From contig JACCWM010000146.1 in NCBI GenBank assembly GCA_013697635.1, positions 1 to 45,291 on the forward strand: a stretch of 45,291 nt of DNA, read 5' to 3'. Positions 18,640 through 28,458 of the stretch are shown piece by piece; the stretch's first letter is position 1; each line of letters starts with the position of its first letter. The translations under genes and the position numbers were made by a program. The stretch comes from Lujinxingiaceae bacterium (GTDB taxonomy: Bacteria > Myxococcota_A > Bradymonadia > Bradymonadales > Bradymonadaceae). Under the pieces are notes generated by a model. The model did not search any database, was not told the origin of the DNA, and was given only the letters and a program-made list of their open reading frames with translations.

Positions 18640-19323
18640 ATGGCAACGCTTCCTTCCAGTTCAACGCTTGCCCACTTGCTCGAAGCGCTCTATCTCCATC
18701 ACGGGCGCCCACAATCCGATGGTCCGGATGACGTACTGGGCACGCTGGTGCGCACGATCTTGAGCCAGCAGACGACCTCAGCCAGCGCTTCAAAGGCCTT
18801 TGGACAGCTTGTTGACTGCTTTGAAGGCGACTGGCAAGCGATCGCCGATGCTCCGCTCGATTGTGTGGTCGAAGCGGTCGCGATCGCCGGGCTCGCGCGC
18901 CAGAAAGCTTCACGAATCCAAACGCTCTTGCATGCAATCTATTCCGAGACCGGCGAGCACAGCCTCGAGTTCCTTCACGAGCGCTCCCCCGATGAGGCTC
19001 GCGACTATCTGTGCGCATTCAAGGGCGTTGGCCCAAAGACGGCGGCCTACACGCTGATGGCCGCCGCCGAGATGCCGCTCTTTCCGATGGACACACACAT
19101 CTTGCGCATTTTTCGCCGCTTCGGCTGGCTTGATGACTCGACCAGTGATGCTGCGGCGCATACCCAATTCGAGCCGCTGATCGCGCCCGCAGAGCGCTTT
19201 GCAGCCCATGTGGTGCTCGTTGGACATGGCCGAAAAGTCTGCCATGCGCGCCAGCCCGATTGCCCCAATTGCCCTGTCGCGCGAGACTGCCTACATGGTC
19301 TTGAACACGGTTCAAAAACGTGA
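18640..19323 (+). CDS. nth: Endonuclease III-like DNA glycosylase/AP lyase
   Basis: 227 residues. HhH-GPD fold: ILSQQTTSASASKAF near the start, the helix-hairpin-helix FKGVGPKTAAYTL carrying the catalytic Lys, and MDTHILRIFRRFGW with the catalytic Asp. The C-terminus has the iron-sulfur cluster ligands in C-x6-C-x2-C-x5-C spacing (CHARQPDC, PNC, PVARDC). It removes oxidised pyrimidines and nicks the abasic site in base excision repair. No MutY-like C-terminal domain, so endonuclease III is favoured; specificity within the family is not certain. The start lacks a strong ribosome binding site. Confidence 0.85.
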   Translation: MATLPSSSTLAHLLEALYLHHGRPQSDGPDDVLGTLVRTILSQQTTSASASKAFGQLVDCFEGDWQAIADAPLDCVVEAVAIAGLARQKASRIQTLLHAIYSETGEHSLEFLHERSPDEARDYLCAFKGVGPKTAAYTLMAAAEMPLFPMDTHILRIFRRFGWLDDSTSDAAAHTQFEPLIAPAERFAAHVVLVGHGRKVCHARQPDCPNCPVARDCLHGLEHGSKT

Positions 19324-19370
19324 GGAGACGATGTGCACGAGCAGGCGTGAAGCAAACCTGAAAGTGGGAT

Positions 19371-19796
19371 TTATTCGTCTTGATCGGTTTCTTTGGCGCG
19401 TCGCTGAGTCAACTCGAGCAGCACGCCCCCGGTGTCTTTGGGGTGTACAAAAGAGATGAGCTTGCCATGCGCGCCGTCGAGTGGCCGGTCGCTGAGCAGG
19501 CGCAATCCGGCCGCCTCGATCGCGTTGCGCCCGGCGCCAATCTCGGTGCAGCGCGCCGCAAGGTGATGAATTCCTTCGCCATTTTTTGCCAGGAATCGGG
19601 CGATGGGACCGGTCTCGTCGAGCGGCTCGAGCAGCTCGATCATCGCCTCACCGATCTTCAAGAATGCCACGCGCACGCCCTGCTCGGCGACAATCTCCTC
19701 GCCGAGGTACTCGAGGCCGAGCACGTCGCGGTAGAGCGGCAGTCGCTCCTCGATGGAGCGCACGGCGATGCCGATGTGATCGATCTTTTCAATCAT
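19371..19796 (-). CDS. mce: Methylmalonyl-CoA epimerase
   Basis: 141 residues, the usual length. Vicinal-oxygen-chelate fold: IDHIGIAV at the start (metal ligand H7), IELLEP (E54), GEGIHHLA (His at 77/78) and GGVLLELTQ (E128). It interconverts the (S) and (R) forms of methylmalonyl-CoA, linking propionyl-CoA carboxylation to the B12-dependent mutase. Start at ATG 19796 with GGAGG 9 nt upstream; the longer frame to 20027 is unsupported. No mutase or carboxylase gene is next to it. Converges with the nth-like gene. Confidence 0.93.
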   Translation of the reverse strand: MIEKIDHIGIAVRSIEERLPLYRDVLGLEYLGEEIVAEQGVRVAFLKIGEAMIELLEPLDETGPIARFLAKNGEGIHHLAARCTEIGAGRNAIEAAGLRLLSDRPLDGAHGKLISFVHPKDTGGVLLELTQRRAKETDQDE

Positions 19797-19929
19797 GGCG
19801 GATGTCCTCCATTCCAGGGTCGACTGCAAACGACGAACTCGATAATGTACCCACACGATGAATGATCGATGGCGCCGCAGCCTAACACAGGCGCGGCGCG
19901 CCAGGGAAGCCAACGAACGGAGTAGCGGC

Positions 19930-20898
19930 ATGGCATACGGTGGAGAGCAGCGAGATGGCGAGGCGATGGGGCTTGGAGAGATATTCGGGCTGCTGCCGCT
20001 GCGAAAGCGCCTTGGCGAGGTGGCCATGGTCTTGCGCGGCGACCCCTACACGCCTTCCTCGCGCTTTGGAGTCTCGAGCCTGGCGATTTTGCAGCCAAAG
20101 TTGAGCATTCGCACCTGGCTAGGCCTCACGCGCGCCGACAAACGCATTCCGCTCTACAATCTGTTCAATCACACGCAGACGCCGCCCGAAGATGGCTGGT
20201 CGGTGCGCGTGACCCAGGTGCGTGACTTTCGCGGAAAAAAGCGCACCTATGACAGCCATAACGGCACCGACTTTGCCATCCCGGTGGGCACGATCGTCGT
20301 TGCGCCGGCAGCTGGCGAGGTCTTGCGCGTGTGCAGCGAATTTCACCGCGGCGGCCTCAAGGTGCTCATCGACCACGGCAGCGGCGTGATCACCACGTCC
20401 AATCATCTCGGCCGCGCTCTGGTCGAGGCCGGCCAGCGTGTGGAGCGTGCTCAGCCGATAGCGCTCGCTGGTGCCAGCGGCGTCGACATGGTGGCAGGCT
20501 TTCCCTGGACCGTGCCGCACGTGCATTTCAACGTCTGGCTCAACGGCGAGCCCGTCGATCCCTTCGCGCGCGCTGGCGAGGTCGCGCTGTGGCGCGCGGG
20601 CAACGATCCGCTGCCCGATCACGGCGCTGGCGACGAGGAGGCATTCGAGCCCGCTGCGTGGGACGCGCAGGCCGTGGCCGAGGCGATTGCCTCCTGCTTC
20701 GATCCACAGCTTCGCGCCGAGCTTGGGGCGGTCGAAGACCCGGCCCAACGCGCGGCCGACGTCTTATTTCACTTGAACTATTTCCCCACGCGCTTTGCGA
20801 AGCGGCCCGGCCTGTATCTCAAGCTCCATGAGCGCAAAGGGATTTTGGATATTCCGTTTCGTGCGTCGGACTTCGTCGGCGTGATCCATATCGAATGA
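19930..20898 (+). CDS. M23/LytM-type metallopeptidase domain protein
   Basis: 322 residues from ATG 19930 (GGAG 7 nt upstream; an ATG at 19858 is possible). The central part has the M23 zinc pattern: SHNGTDFAIPVGTIVVAPA with H-x3-D, then HGSGVITTSNHLG, and HVHFNVWL with H-x-H near residue 197. M23 enzymes cut peptidoglycan cross-bridges. There is no signal peptide and the C-terminal 110 residues (AQAVAEAIASCFDP, FHLNYFPTRFAKRPGLYLKL, ILDIPFRASDFVG) are not standard LytM, so an intracellular or non-wall substrate is possible. Confidence 0.8.
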   Translation: MAYGGEQRDGEAMGLGEIFGLLPLRKRLGEVAMVLRGDPYTPSSRFGVSSLAILQPKLSIRTWLGLTRADKRIPLYNLFNHTQTPPEDGWSVRVTQVRDFRGKKRTYDSHNGTDFAIPVGTIVVAPAAGEVLRVCSEFHRGGLKVLIDHGSGVITTSNHLGRALVEAGQRVERAQPIALAGASGVDMVAGFPWTVPHVHFNVWLNGEPVDPFARAGEVALWRAGNDPLPDHGAGDEEAFEPAAWDAQAVAEAIASCFDPQLRAELGAVEDPAQRAADVLFHLNYFPTRFAKRPGLYLKLHERKGILDIPFRASDFVGVIHIE

Positions 20899-20981
20899 GA
20901 TCGCGTACTTGATCTTGGGGGACGATCTCGTGGCCTCTTGCACCCGCGCACTGCCGCACGTTTGAACCGCCGAGGCCGGAC

Positions 20982-21010
20982 TTGCCTTGGCCCGGCTCAG
21001 GGCAGATAAT
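20982..21010 (+). promoter_or_regulatory. Promoter of the sulfatase-like gene
   Basis: TTGCCT (20982-20987), 17-nt spacer, GATAAT (21005-21010), 50 nt before the GTG start at 21061. Confidence 0.5.
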
Positions 21011-21060
21011 GCCCCGATTACGGGTCGCTGGCGAACATCCCCCTCTTAAAGATTCTTAGC

Positions 21061-23442
21061 GTGCGAATCCTCTCCCCCGCTGATTTATTGTTGCTCCTGG
21101 TCGCGGCGATCATCCAGACGCTGTTCGCCTCGACGGTCTTTCAGCTCGTTGAGGGGTGGTATCCAGTGGTGATGCTGAGCATCTATCAGTCGCTGGCCTA
21201 TGCGCTCACAACGACGGTGGTCGTCGGCTTGTCGATCGCGGCCGGACGCGCCGTGGTGGCAAGGCTGACGCGCCTGGCGCGCCCGGTGTTGCTTGGCGGC
21301 TGGCTGCTTGTTGGCTTTTCACTGGTCACTTCCTGCTTTTACCTGGTCGGGCGGGTGCTCAGCATTGAGGGCTTTCTCGTCTTTGCGCTGATGGGGGCGT
21401 CGCTGGTTTTGGGGGCGTTGAGCTGGTTTGTCTTGAGACACATCGAGCGCCTGGAGGCCTTGCTGGGCTGCGCGCTCTGTTGGTTCGTCGCTCTGCCGCT
21501 GGTGGTCGATACCGAGCATCGCTACCGGCTGATCGCGGCCATGTCTGACAGGTTCATGGACGCCAACGCGATGATGCTGCTCGCGTTGTTGGGCTTGCTG
21601 GGCGTGGCCGGAGTGGCCATGGCGCCCTGGTTTGAGCGCACGGACCAGGGGCCAACGCTTGCTGGCCGGCGTTTCTATCGGGTTGCCGGTCTGGCGAGCG
21701 TCGTGTTGTGGGTGGCGATCGTCATCTGGAATCGCACGACGCTCGTTCCCAGGCTCTATCCTGACCTGCACGAGGCGCTGGCCTGCCTGGAGTTGCTGAT
21801 CTTGGCCGGCACGTTGCGCTGGTTATGGCCTCGCTGGCATCAGAGCTTCGAGCAAGCTGTGTCCGAGCACCGGTGGTTGCTCAAAGCGGTGGGCGCCTTT
21901 GCATTGTGCAGTTTCGTGGCGCTGTTCACCTTTTGGGCCGACCCACAACGGGTTGCCCCGCGGCGCGTCGACTATTCGGCTTCGATGTTCGCCCGACCCT
22001 GGGTGTGGCTCTTTGATCGCGACGGCGATGGCTACATGGCGCGGCGTATGGGTGACGTCGACTGCGACGACTCGCAGTCCAGTGCCTATCCTCTGGGCCG
22101 TGAGATCGCCGCCAACGGCGTCGATGAGAGCTGCTCGGGCAGCGATCTCGACGCAGAGCGCGCCCTGCAGGCGTTGACGCCTCCTCAAATCGTCGCGAGC
22201 AAGCCCGCCGATCTGACGATCATCATCACGATCGACATGCTTCGCCCTGATTTCATGGGGGTTTATGGCTTCGACGAGCAGACGACGCCGTTTCTGTCGC
22301 GCACAGCCGCTGAGTGGACGCGCTTTGAGATGGCCTATACCTCCGGGGGCATCACGACGCTTGGATTGCCAAGTATGTTGTCCGGTCGCATACCGCTCGC
22401 GCTCGATTTCGAGCCGATCTATCGCACCGTCGCGATGCGCTACCGGCTCGCCGACGCGATCGAGGCCGATGACGTGGTCAATCGCGTCTTTACCTCGCCG
22501 CGCTCGGATAACCACCCCACCGTGGCCGGCGTGTTCGCCGCGGCCGGGCGGCGCACCTTTGGCCTGGTCGACGATGGTCCTGATTCCGTCTTTCAGAAGG
22601 GACTGGGCTATGAGAAGGGCTTTGATACCTTCTTTTACCCCAATGTGCCGGAAGGCCCGGGTCATCCCGACTGGAACTCGCGCACGGTGACAGACAGTGC
22701 GTTGGCGCTGTTTGACGACATTGCCCCGGGCAGCCTGGTCTGGATCCACTACTACGATCCCCATGCGGCGTTTCCACCCTGTCGTCAGTTTGGCCCAACC
22801 ACCGGGCTGGGATGCTACCGCGACACGATCTTCGAGGTCGACGCGCTGATCGGCGAGCTCGCTGCCAGGCTCGGCGAGCTGGGACGCTGGGATAACTCGG
22901 CCGTGATCATCACCTCCGATCACGGCGAGGCACTGGGCGAGCACGGCTTGCGCCACCACGGCGTCGACTCCTTTGAGGAGTTCGTGCGCATACCGCTCTT
23001 GCTCAAGGCGGCCGGAGGGCAAGACCACGCCCGCACGTTTGCCGAGCCCGTCTCGCTCATCGACGTGTCCGTGACCGCGCTCGCTGTCGCTGGCCTGCAG
23101 CCCCCGGCGAGCTTTCAAGGTGAGGATTTGCGGGCGCTGGTCGCCGGCCAGCCTCGCCGCTTTCCGGTGATCTCACAGGCGCTCGTGCTGGGCGTGGATG
23201 GGCGTGCCGCCTACCAACAAAGCCTGCTCATCGAGGGCAGCACGCGCTATATGTACGATCGCATCACACAGCGCCAATGGCTCTATGACCTCGCCACTGA
23301 TCCCGAGCAGCGCCGCTCTCTTAGTGGCGTCGAGGTCGACGGCGAGCACCGCAGCCTGCGCGATTTTCAAAGAACGCTGTACGGATGGCTCGACCTGCTC
23401 GAAGCGCGATCCACATTCAGCCGGGCGACCAAGTTTCCATGA
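21061..23442 (+). CDS. Membrane sulfatase/alkaline-phosphatase superfamily enzyme with MopuM motif
   Basis: 793 residues, GTG start without an obvious ribosome binding site. Residues 1-295 hold about eight transmembrane helices. At 318-364 is an Asp-rich FDRDGDGYMARRMGDVDCDD block with CSGSD, the putative metal-binding motif common in deltaproteobacterial surface proteins. Residues 385-720 are a sulfatase-type domain: IITIDMLRPDFMGVYG (metal Asp), TSGGITTLGLPSMLSG at the nucleophile region, and ITSDHGEALGEHG. There is no C/S-x-P-x-R formylglycine motif; Thr at 432-433 or a nearby residue is the likely nucleophile, as in LtaS-like transferases. Inferred: periplasm-facing phospho- or sulfo-transfer on an envelope polymer or lipid. 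Confidence 0.82.
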   Translation: MRILSPADLLLLLVAAIIQTLFASTVFQLVEGWYPVVMLSIYQSLAYALTTTVVVGLSIAAGRAVVARLTRLARPVLLGGWLLVGFSLVTSCFYLVGRVLSIEGFLVFALMGASLVLGALSWFVLRHIERLEALLGCALCWFVALPLVVDTEHRYRLIAAMSDRFMDANAMMLLALLGLLGVAGVAMAPWFERTDQGPTLAGRRFYRVAGLASVVLWVAIVIWNRTTLVPRLYPDLHEALACLELLILAGTLRWLWPRWHQSFEQAVSEHRWLLKAVGAFALCSFVALFTFWADPQRVAPRRVDYSASMFARPWVWLFDRDGDGYMARRMGDVDCDDSQSSAYPLGREIAANGVDESCSGSDLDAERALQALTPPQIVASKPADLTIIITIDMLRPDFMGVYGFDEQTTPFLSRTAAEWTRFEMAYTSGGITTLGLPSMLSGRIPLALDFEPIYRTVAMRYRLADAIEADDVVNRVFTSPRSDNHPTVAGVFAAAGRRTFGLVDDGPDSVFQKGLGYEKGFDTFFYPNVPEGPGHPDWNSRTVTDSALALFDDIAPGSLVWIHYYDPHAAFPPCRQFGPTTGLGCYRDTIFEVDALIGELAARLGELGRWDNSAVIITSDHGEALGEHGLRHHGVDSFEEFVRIPLLLKAAGGQDHARTFAEPVSLIDVSVTALAVAGLQPPASFQGEDLRALVAGQPRRFPVISQALVLGVDGRAAYQQSLLIEGSTRYMYDRITQRQWLYDLATDPEQRRSLSGVEVDGEHRSLRDFQRTLYGWLDLLEARSTFSRATKFP

Positions 23443-23587
23443 GCGCTGACGGGCTGATCGCGCGGGCCAGACAAGCATTTGCAAAACTTCAAATGAGTGT
23501 GCTACCAATTGAGCACTCTTTGTAAGTACAGAGTTGTCGAAGGGTTCTGAAACGATGACGGAATTCCTATAGAGCGGGAGAACGCTG

Positions 23588-24073
23588 TTGAGCACGCTCA
23601 AAGAAGACCATGACATTCGAATGGAGTCGGCGCCCGATAGCGATGCGCTCGAGGCGTTGCTCGGCTTTTACGCGATCAATGGCTACGAGCACGCGGTAAT
23701 TGCCGTGCAAGAGGGCGAGGACGCTGGATCGATACGCCTGGTGCGCGGCAAACCAGGCGCCGGTTGGTACAGCTCGGAGATGACCGAGCTCTTCACCGAG
23801 CTCGAAGTGCTCAGCGACGAGAGTGGCGTGCGCCTGTCCTATGTCGTCGACGTCAAGGGCCAGCGCTTGAGCGACGCCGACCGCGGCTTTTGGCGCATGG
23901 AGGCGCGCTGCGCAGAGAAGGTCGTGCGTGGTGAGGCCGGCGCCGAAGATCTTCGTCCCGCAGAGCGCAAGCGTGTTTCCAGTGCGCTGGGAAGTATGTA
24001 CATGCGCAGTATCATGGCGGCGGTGTTTTTCGTTGTCATCGTGTTGTTGCTGATCTTTTTTGGCATTCTTTGA
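23588..24073 (+). CDS. Small protein with a C-terminal membrane anchor
   Basis: 161 residues from TTG 23588 with GGGAG 7 nt upstream. The soluble part (1-140) is acidic, with GYEHAVIAVQEGEDAGSIRLVRGK and a SYVVDVKGQRL strand; the end is a single strong transmembrane helix (SIMAAVFFVVIVLLLIFFGIL). This is a tail-anchored layout. I do not recognise a family. It lies directly before the FHA gene and probably shares its mRNA, so a membrane partner of FHA signalling is possible. Confidence 0.7.
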   Translation: MSTLKEDHDIRMESAPDSDALEALLGFYAINGYEHAVIAVQEGEDAGSIRLVRGKPGAGWYSSEMTELFTELEVLSDESGVRLSYVVDVKGQRLSDADRGFWRMEARCAEKVVRGEAGAEDLRPAERKRVSSALGSMYMRSIMAAVFFVVIVLLLIFFGIL

Positions 24074-24125
24074 GTCGGGGGCTCGAAGAGAGCACACACC
24101 TCCAACATTGAGAACCGAGAGAACC

Positions 24126-25049
24126 GTGGGGGCACTCCGACTGACCATTCGGCCGCCAGATGGTGGCGCACAGAGTTCGTTGAGCTTCGAACAACCGCAG
24201 GTAACGCTGGGGCGAGGCTCCAACTGTGACATTCGATTGCCCTTCCGGATCATTTCGAGCCAACACCTTGGCTTCTTGTTCGAGGAGGGTCGCTATAAGG
24301 TCGCCGATCTGGGGTCGACCAATGGCACGCTCCTTGGCAAGACGCGGCTCATCCCCAACGTCTACGTGCCTGTCGTCTCGGGAATGGAGCTCAAGATCCT
24401 CGATCTGACGATCCGCCTCGATGTCGATCAGGCGCTCTCGGATGGTTTCACCCTGGCCGATTCGGCGACCATGGTGCGAAAGCTGCTCGTCCAGGCGCTT
24501 CAAGCCAATCAGGACAAGGCGTTGGGCCAGGCTTTCATCGAGATCCTGAGCGGTGCGGGATCTGGGCAGCGCTTTGGGGTAGCCGACGAGCTCGACGAGG
24601 GCTGGATAGGCGCCGATCCAGATTGCCTGGTTCCGCTGGCCATCTTGCACCTCGAGCCGCGCGCGATCTGCATCAAGCGCCAGGGCGATCGGTTCGCCCT
24701 CGAGTCCGTTTCGGGGGCGATCGCCATCACGATCAACGGCGTGCCGTGCCTGTCCGGCCAGGTGTTGCGAAGCCATGACCACATCGCAATCGCCACCACG
24801 GTCTTGATCTTCGTTGACCCGCTCGAGGGCTATCTTGACGAGCTCGATGAGCCGGTGGCCAGCGCGCTGCTTGCAGGCCCTTTGCCACAGCCGGATCGAG
24901 CGCGCTCAGGCGATGTGAAAGGCCCAGGCGCGCAAGACCTGGCAGCGAGCGCTCCCTATGGGTCGCTCGAGCTGGCTCTGATGGCGATCAGCGCCGCCTT
25001 GATGCTCGGCGTGCTGTTCATGCTGTTGCTGGTCTTGGAGGTGTTCTGA
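24126..25049 (+). CDS. FHA-domain membrane protein
   Basis: About 307 residues; start uncertain (GTG 24126 chosen; TTG 24108 and TTG 24060 are in frame, the last overlapping the upstream gene). FHA domain near residues 20-95: VTLGRGSNCDIRLP, ISSQHLGFLFE and DLGSTNGTLL carry the Gly-Arg, Ser-x-x-His and Asn-Gly residues that bind phosphothreonine. Residues about 140-250 resemble a second FHA fold but lack these residues. A transmembrane helix ends the protein (ALMAISAALMLGVLFMLLLVL). Likely reads Ser/Thr-kinase phosphorylation; a candidate kinase is encoded at 36517-38028. Confidence 0.85.
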   Translation: MGALRLTIRPPDGGAQSSLSFEQPQVTLGRGSNCDIRLPFRIISSQHLGFLFEEGRYKVADLGSTNGTLLGKTRLIPNVYVPVVSGMELKILDLTIRLDVDQALSDGFTLADSATMVRKLLVQALQANQDKALGQAFIEILSGAGSGQRFGVADELDEGWIGADPDCLVPLAILHLEPRAICIKRQGDRFALESVSGAIAITINGVPCLSGQVLRSHDHIAIATTVLIFVDPLEGYLDELDEPVASALLAGPLPQPDRARSGDVKGPGAQDLAASAPYGSLELALMAISAALMLGVLFMLLLVLEVF

Positions 25050-25056
25050 GCCGCGA

Positions 25057-25614
25057 TCAGACCTCCAGGATCTCTTCTTCTTTGGCCTTGAGGATCGAGT
25101 CGATCTTGTTGGTGAACTCCTCGGTCAAGGAGTTGATCTTCTCAAAACCCTTGTGCATATCGTCTTCGGAGATCTCCGAGCCCTTTTCGAGCTCTTTGAG
25201 CATGTCGTTGGCCTCACGGCGCAGGTTGCGAAGGGCCACCTTGTGGTCCTCGCCGATGCGCTTGGAGACCTTGACGAGCTCAAGGCGGCGCTCGCCGGTG
25301 AGCGCCGGCACGGGCACGCGAATCAGGATGCCGTCGTTGGAGGGGTTGAGCCCGAGGTCTGAGGACATGATTGCGCGCTCGATGTCGGAGATGATGTTGC
25401 GCTCCCAGGGCTGAATGGTGATCAGTCTGGGCTCGGCGACACGCATCGTGGCGACCTGGCTGAGCGGGGTCGGCTGGCCGTAATAATCGACGCGCACACT
25501 GTCGAGCATACCGAGGTTGGCGCGACCGGTGCGGATCTTGCCAAGTTCGCGGCGCAGATCGTTGATCGTCGTTTCATACGAAGTTTTCAGGTCATTCAGG
25601 ATTTCCGGGAGCAT
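25057..25614 (-). CDS. frr: Ribosome recycling factor
   Basis: 185 residues, standard length. MLPEILNDLKTSYETTINDLRRELGKIRTGRANLGMLDSV, then VDYYGQPTPLSQVA, ITIQPWE, GLNPSNDGILIRVPVPALTGERR and a long C-terminal helix ending in KEEEILEV. With EF-G it splits post-termination ribosomes. ATG at 25614 has AAGGA 6 nt upstream. It follows pyrH by 56 bp, the classical pyrH-frr order. Confidence 0.97.
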   Translation of the reverse strand: MLPEILNDLKTSYETTINDLRRELGKIRTGRANLGMLDSVRVDYYGQPTPLSQVATMRVAEPRLITIQPWERNIISDIERAIMSSDLGLNPSNDGILIRVPVPALTGERRLELVKVSKRIGEDHKVALRNLRREANDMLKELEKGSEISEDDMHKGFEKINSLTEEFTNKIDSILKAKEEEILEV

Positions 25615-25670
25615 GACATTTCCTTGCAATTGAGTAGCGCGGCTTAATGAAGCGGCTGGCTATGGCTGGC

Positions 25671-26464
<794 letters not shown>

Positions 26465-26474
26465 AAAGGCGGTC

Positions 26475-27383
26475 TTACTTGCTGCCGCGCAACTGCTCGG
26501 CAACCTCTTCGCTCAGGCTTTTTTCCTGGCGTTTTTCAATGCCTTCTCCGACCTCGAAGCGAGCAAAGGCGACGATACGCGGGCCCTCGAGGCGAGCCTG
26601 AAGCTCACCGACGGTGACGTCGCTGTCTTTGACGAAGGGCTGATTGAGCAGGCTGCTCTCAGCGCGCCACTTGTCCAACTGACCCGCGACAATCTTGGGA
26701 ATGATCGCGTCGGGCTTTCCGCTCTCCTTGGCACGCTCGGAGAAGAAGCGCTCCTGGTAGGCCTGGGCATCGGCCGGGATGTCGTCCGAGGTGAGGTAGG
26801 GTGGGTTCATCGCGGCGATGTGCATGGCGACGTCGCGAGCAAACTCGTCGACCTTGTCGCCGCCGCCGCCTTCGACGTGCACGAGCACGCCAATCTGGCC
26901 GCCGGCATGAATGTAGTCGGCGACCAGGCCATTCTCAGCCGTAAAGCGCGTGAAGCGGCGCGTCGAAATCTTCTCGCCGATGGTGTTGATCGTCTCACCG
27001 GTAAACTCGGTGACACTCTTGCCGATGCCGGCAGCCGAGAGGCCCTCGAGCTCTTCGAGGGTCGTCACGCTGGACTCACCGATCGTGCGGCTGATCGTGT
27101 TGACGAAAGCCTGGAACTGGTCGTTTCGGGCAACAAAGTCGGTCTCGCAGTTGACCTCGGTCATCACACCGCTCGTGCGGTCGGCGGACAGCCAGGTGCT
27201 GATCATGCCTTCGGCGGCGATGCGGCCAGCTTTCTTGGCGGCAGCAGCAGCACCCTTTTTCTGAAGGATCTCGACGGCGCCGTCCATATCGCCGCCAGTC
27301 TCCTCGAGGGCTTTCTTGCAGTCCATCATTCCAGCACCGGTCATTTCCCGAAGCTGCTTAACCTGTTGGGCGGAAATCGCCAT
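26475..27383 (-). CDS. tsf: Elongation factor Ts
   Basis: 302 residues. N-terminal UBA-like QVKQLREMTGAGMMDCKKAL, the core motif TEVNCETDFVARNDQF and dimerisation regions after it. It is the guanine-nucleotide exchange factor for EF-Tu. ATG 27383 has AAGGAG 8 nt upstream. It is 99 bp after rpsB with a hairpin in the gap. Confidence 0.97.
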   Translation of the reverse strand: MAISAQQVKQLREMTGAGMMDCKKALEETGGDMDGAVEILQKKGAAAAAKKAGRIAAEGMISTWLSADRTSGVMTEVNCETDFVARNDQFQAFVNTISRTIGESSVTTLEELEGLSAAGIGKSVTEFTGETINTIGEKISTRRFTRFTAENGLVADYIHAGGQIGVLVHVEGGGGDKVDEFARDVAMHIAAMNPPYLTSDDIPADAQAYQERFFSERAKESGKPDAIIPKIVAGQLDKWRAESSLLNQPFVKDSDVTVGELQARLEGPRIVAFARFEVGEGIEKRQEKSLSEEVAEQLRGSK

Positions 27384-27447
27384 GGTATGTGCTCCTTACA
27401 AGATCTTCGATCGCTAATTTGGGTTCGTTTCGGCAGTTGACGTGCAA

Positions 27448-27474
27448 GCCCCTTTGCCAAGCTGGCAAAGGGGC
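27448..27474 (-). other. Intercistronic hairpin between rpsB and tsf
   Basis: Perfect 12-bp stem GCCCCTTTGCCA with TGGCAAAGGGGC around a 3-nt loop, without a T-run. Candidate partial terminator, RNA-processing or protein-binding site that sets the S2 to EF-Ts ratio. Confidence 0.6.
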
Positions 27475-27482
27475 AAGCCAGA

Positions 27483-28322
27483 TCAGGCCTCGGCTTCGCC
27501 AGTGTCGGTGCGGGGCTGCTCGGGACGCGAGACGCGCTGGACCTCGGGCTCGGGCTTGGCCTCGCGCTTGGCCGGTGCATTGAAATCGGCGGCGTTGCGT
27601 GCCGACTCTCGCGCACTCTCTTCGCGGCGGGCGCTGGAAGCCTTGGCGCCTTCGAGGCAAGCCTCAGCCACGGCCGTTGCGAACAGACGAATGGCGCGGA
27701 TCGCGTCGTCGTTGCCGGGGATGACGTAGTCGATGTTGGTCGGATCGCAGTTCGTATCGCAGACGGCGACGATCGGGATGCCAAGCTTGTTAGCCTCCTT
27801 GACGGCGATGTCTTCTTTCTTCGGGTCGACGATGAACAGGGCGCCGGGCAGGTTATCCATGTCGCGGATACCGCCGACGTTGTTCTCGAGGCGCTCGCGC
27901 TCGCGAGCGAACATCAGGACCTCCTTCTTGGTGTAGCGCGCGAAGGAGCCTTCAGCCTGCATTCTGTCGAGCTCTTTGAGGCGATCGGTCGAGTTTTTGA
28001 TCGTGCGCAGGTTGGTGAGCGTGCCACCGAGCCAGCGATTGACCACGTAGAACTGACCGGCGCGATCGGCTTGCTCTTTGATCGCGTCCTGGGCCTGCTT
28101 CTTGGTGCCGACGAACATCACGCCGTTGCCTTTGGAGGCGACGTGCACGAGAAAGTCGTAGGCCTCGGCGAACATGCGAACCGTCTGGCTCAGGTCGACA
28201 ATGTGGATGCCGTTGCGGGCGCCAAAGATGTAGGGGCGCATCTTGGGATCCCAGCGATTGGTCTGGTGACCGAAGTGAACACCGGCTTCGAGCAGGTCGC
28301 GCATGGTTACTTGCGTTGTCAT
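27483..28322 (-). CDS. rpsB: 30S ribosomal protein S2
   Basis: 279 residues from ATG 28322 (AAAGGA 7 nt upstream). [58 protein letters not shown] and [16 protein letters not shown] are diagnostic. About 45 residues of a charged Ala/Glu/Arg-rich tail follow the usual end near residue 230, likely disordered. First gene of rpsB-tsf. A weak promoter pattern, TTGCTC-17-TAGGCA, lies at 28459-28487. Confidence 0.97.
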   Translation of the reverse strand: MTTQVTMRDLLEAGVHFGHQTNRWDPKMRPYIFGARNGIHIVDLSQTVRMFAEAYDFLVHVASKGNGVMFVGTKKQAQDAIKEQADRAGQFYVVNRWLGGTLTNLRTIKNSTDRLKELDRMQAEGSFARYTKKEVLMFARERERLENNVGGIRDMDNLPGALFIVDPKKEDIAVKEANKLGIPIVAVCDTNCDPTNIDYVIPGNDDAIRAIRLFATAVAEACLEGAKASSARREESARESARNAADFNAPAKREAKPEPEVQRVSRPEQPRTDTGEAEA

Positions 28323-28458
28323 GTCTTTGTCCTTTGAAACGTGATTTGTTGTTCTTCCGCCCCCCTCAACCGTTTGTCCCCACCCTGCTCCACCCTCGAT
28401 GGGTGAAAAGCCGGGCACGCGGGGCATCCGTCCGGAGGCGTGCGAATTTGGCGTTCCG

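Noticed and set aside
18440-18763. 107-codon plus-strand frame in the prkA-nth gap
   Set aside because: It runs into the nth-like gene in another frame and has no start signal or family features.
18640-19323. MutY adenine glycosylase as the identity of the HhH-GPD gene
   Set aside because: The catalytic Lys of endonuclease III is present and the MutY C-terminal domain is absent.
23493-23522. Terminator after the sulfatase gene
   Set aside because: GAGTGTGCT...AGCACTC can pair only with a bulge and the T-run is three bases, too weak to call.
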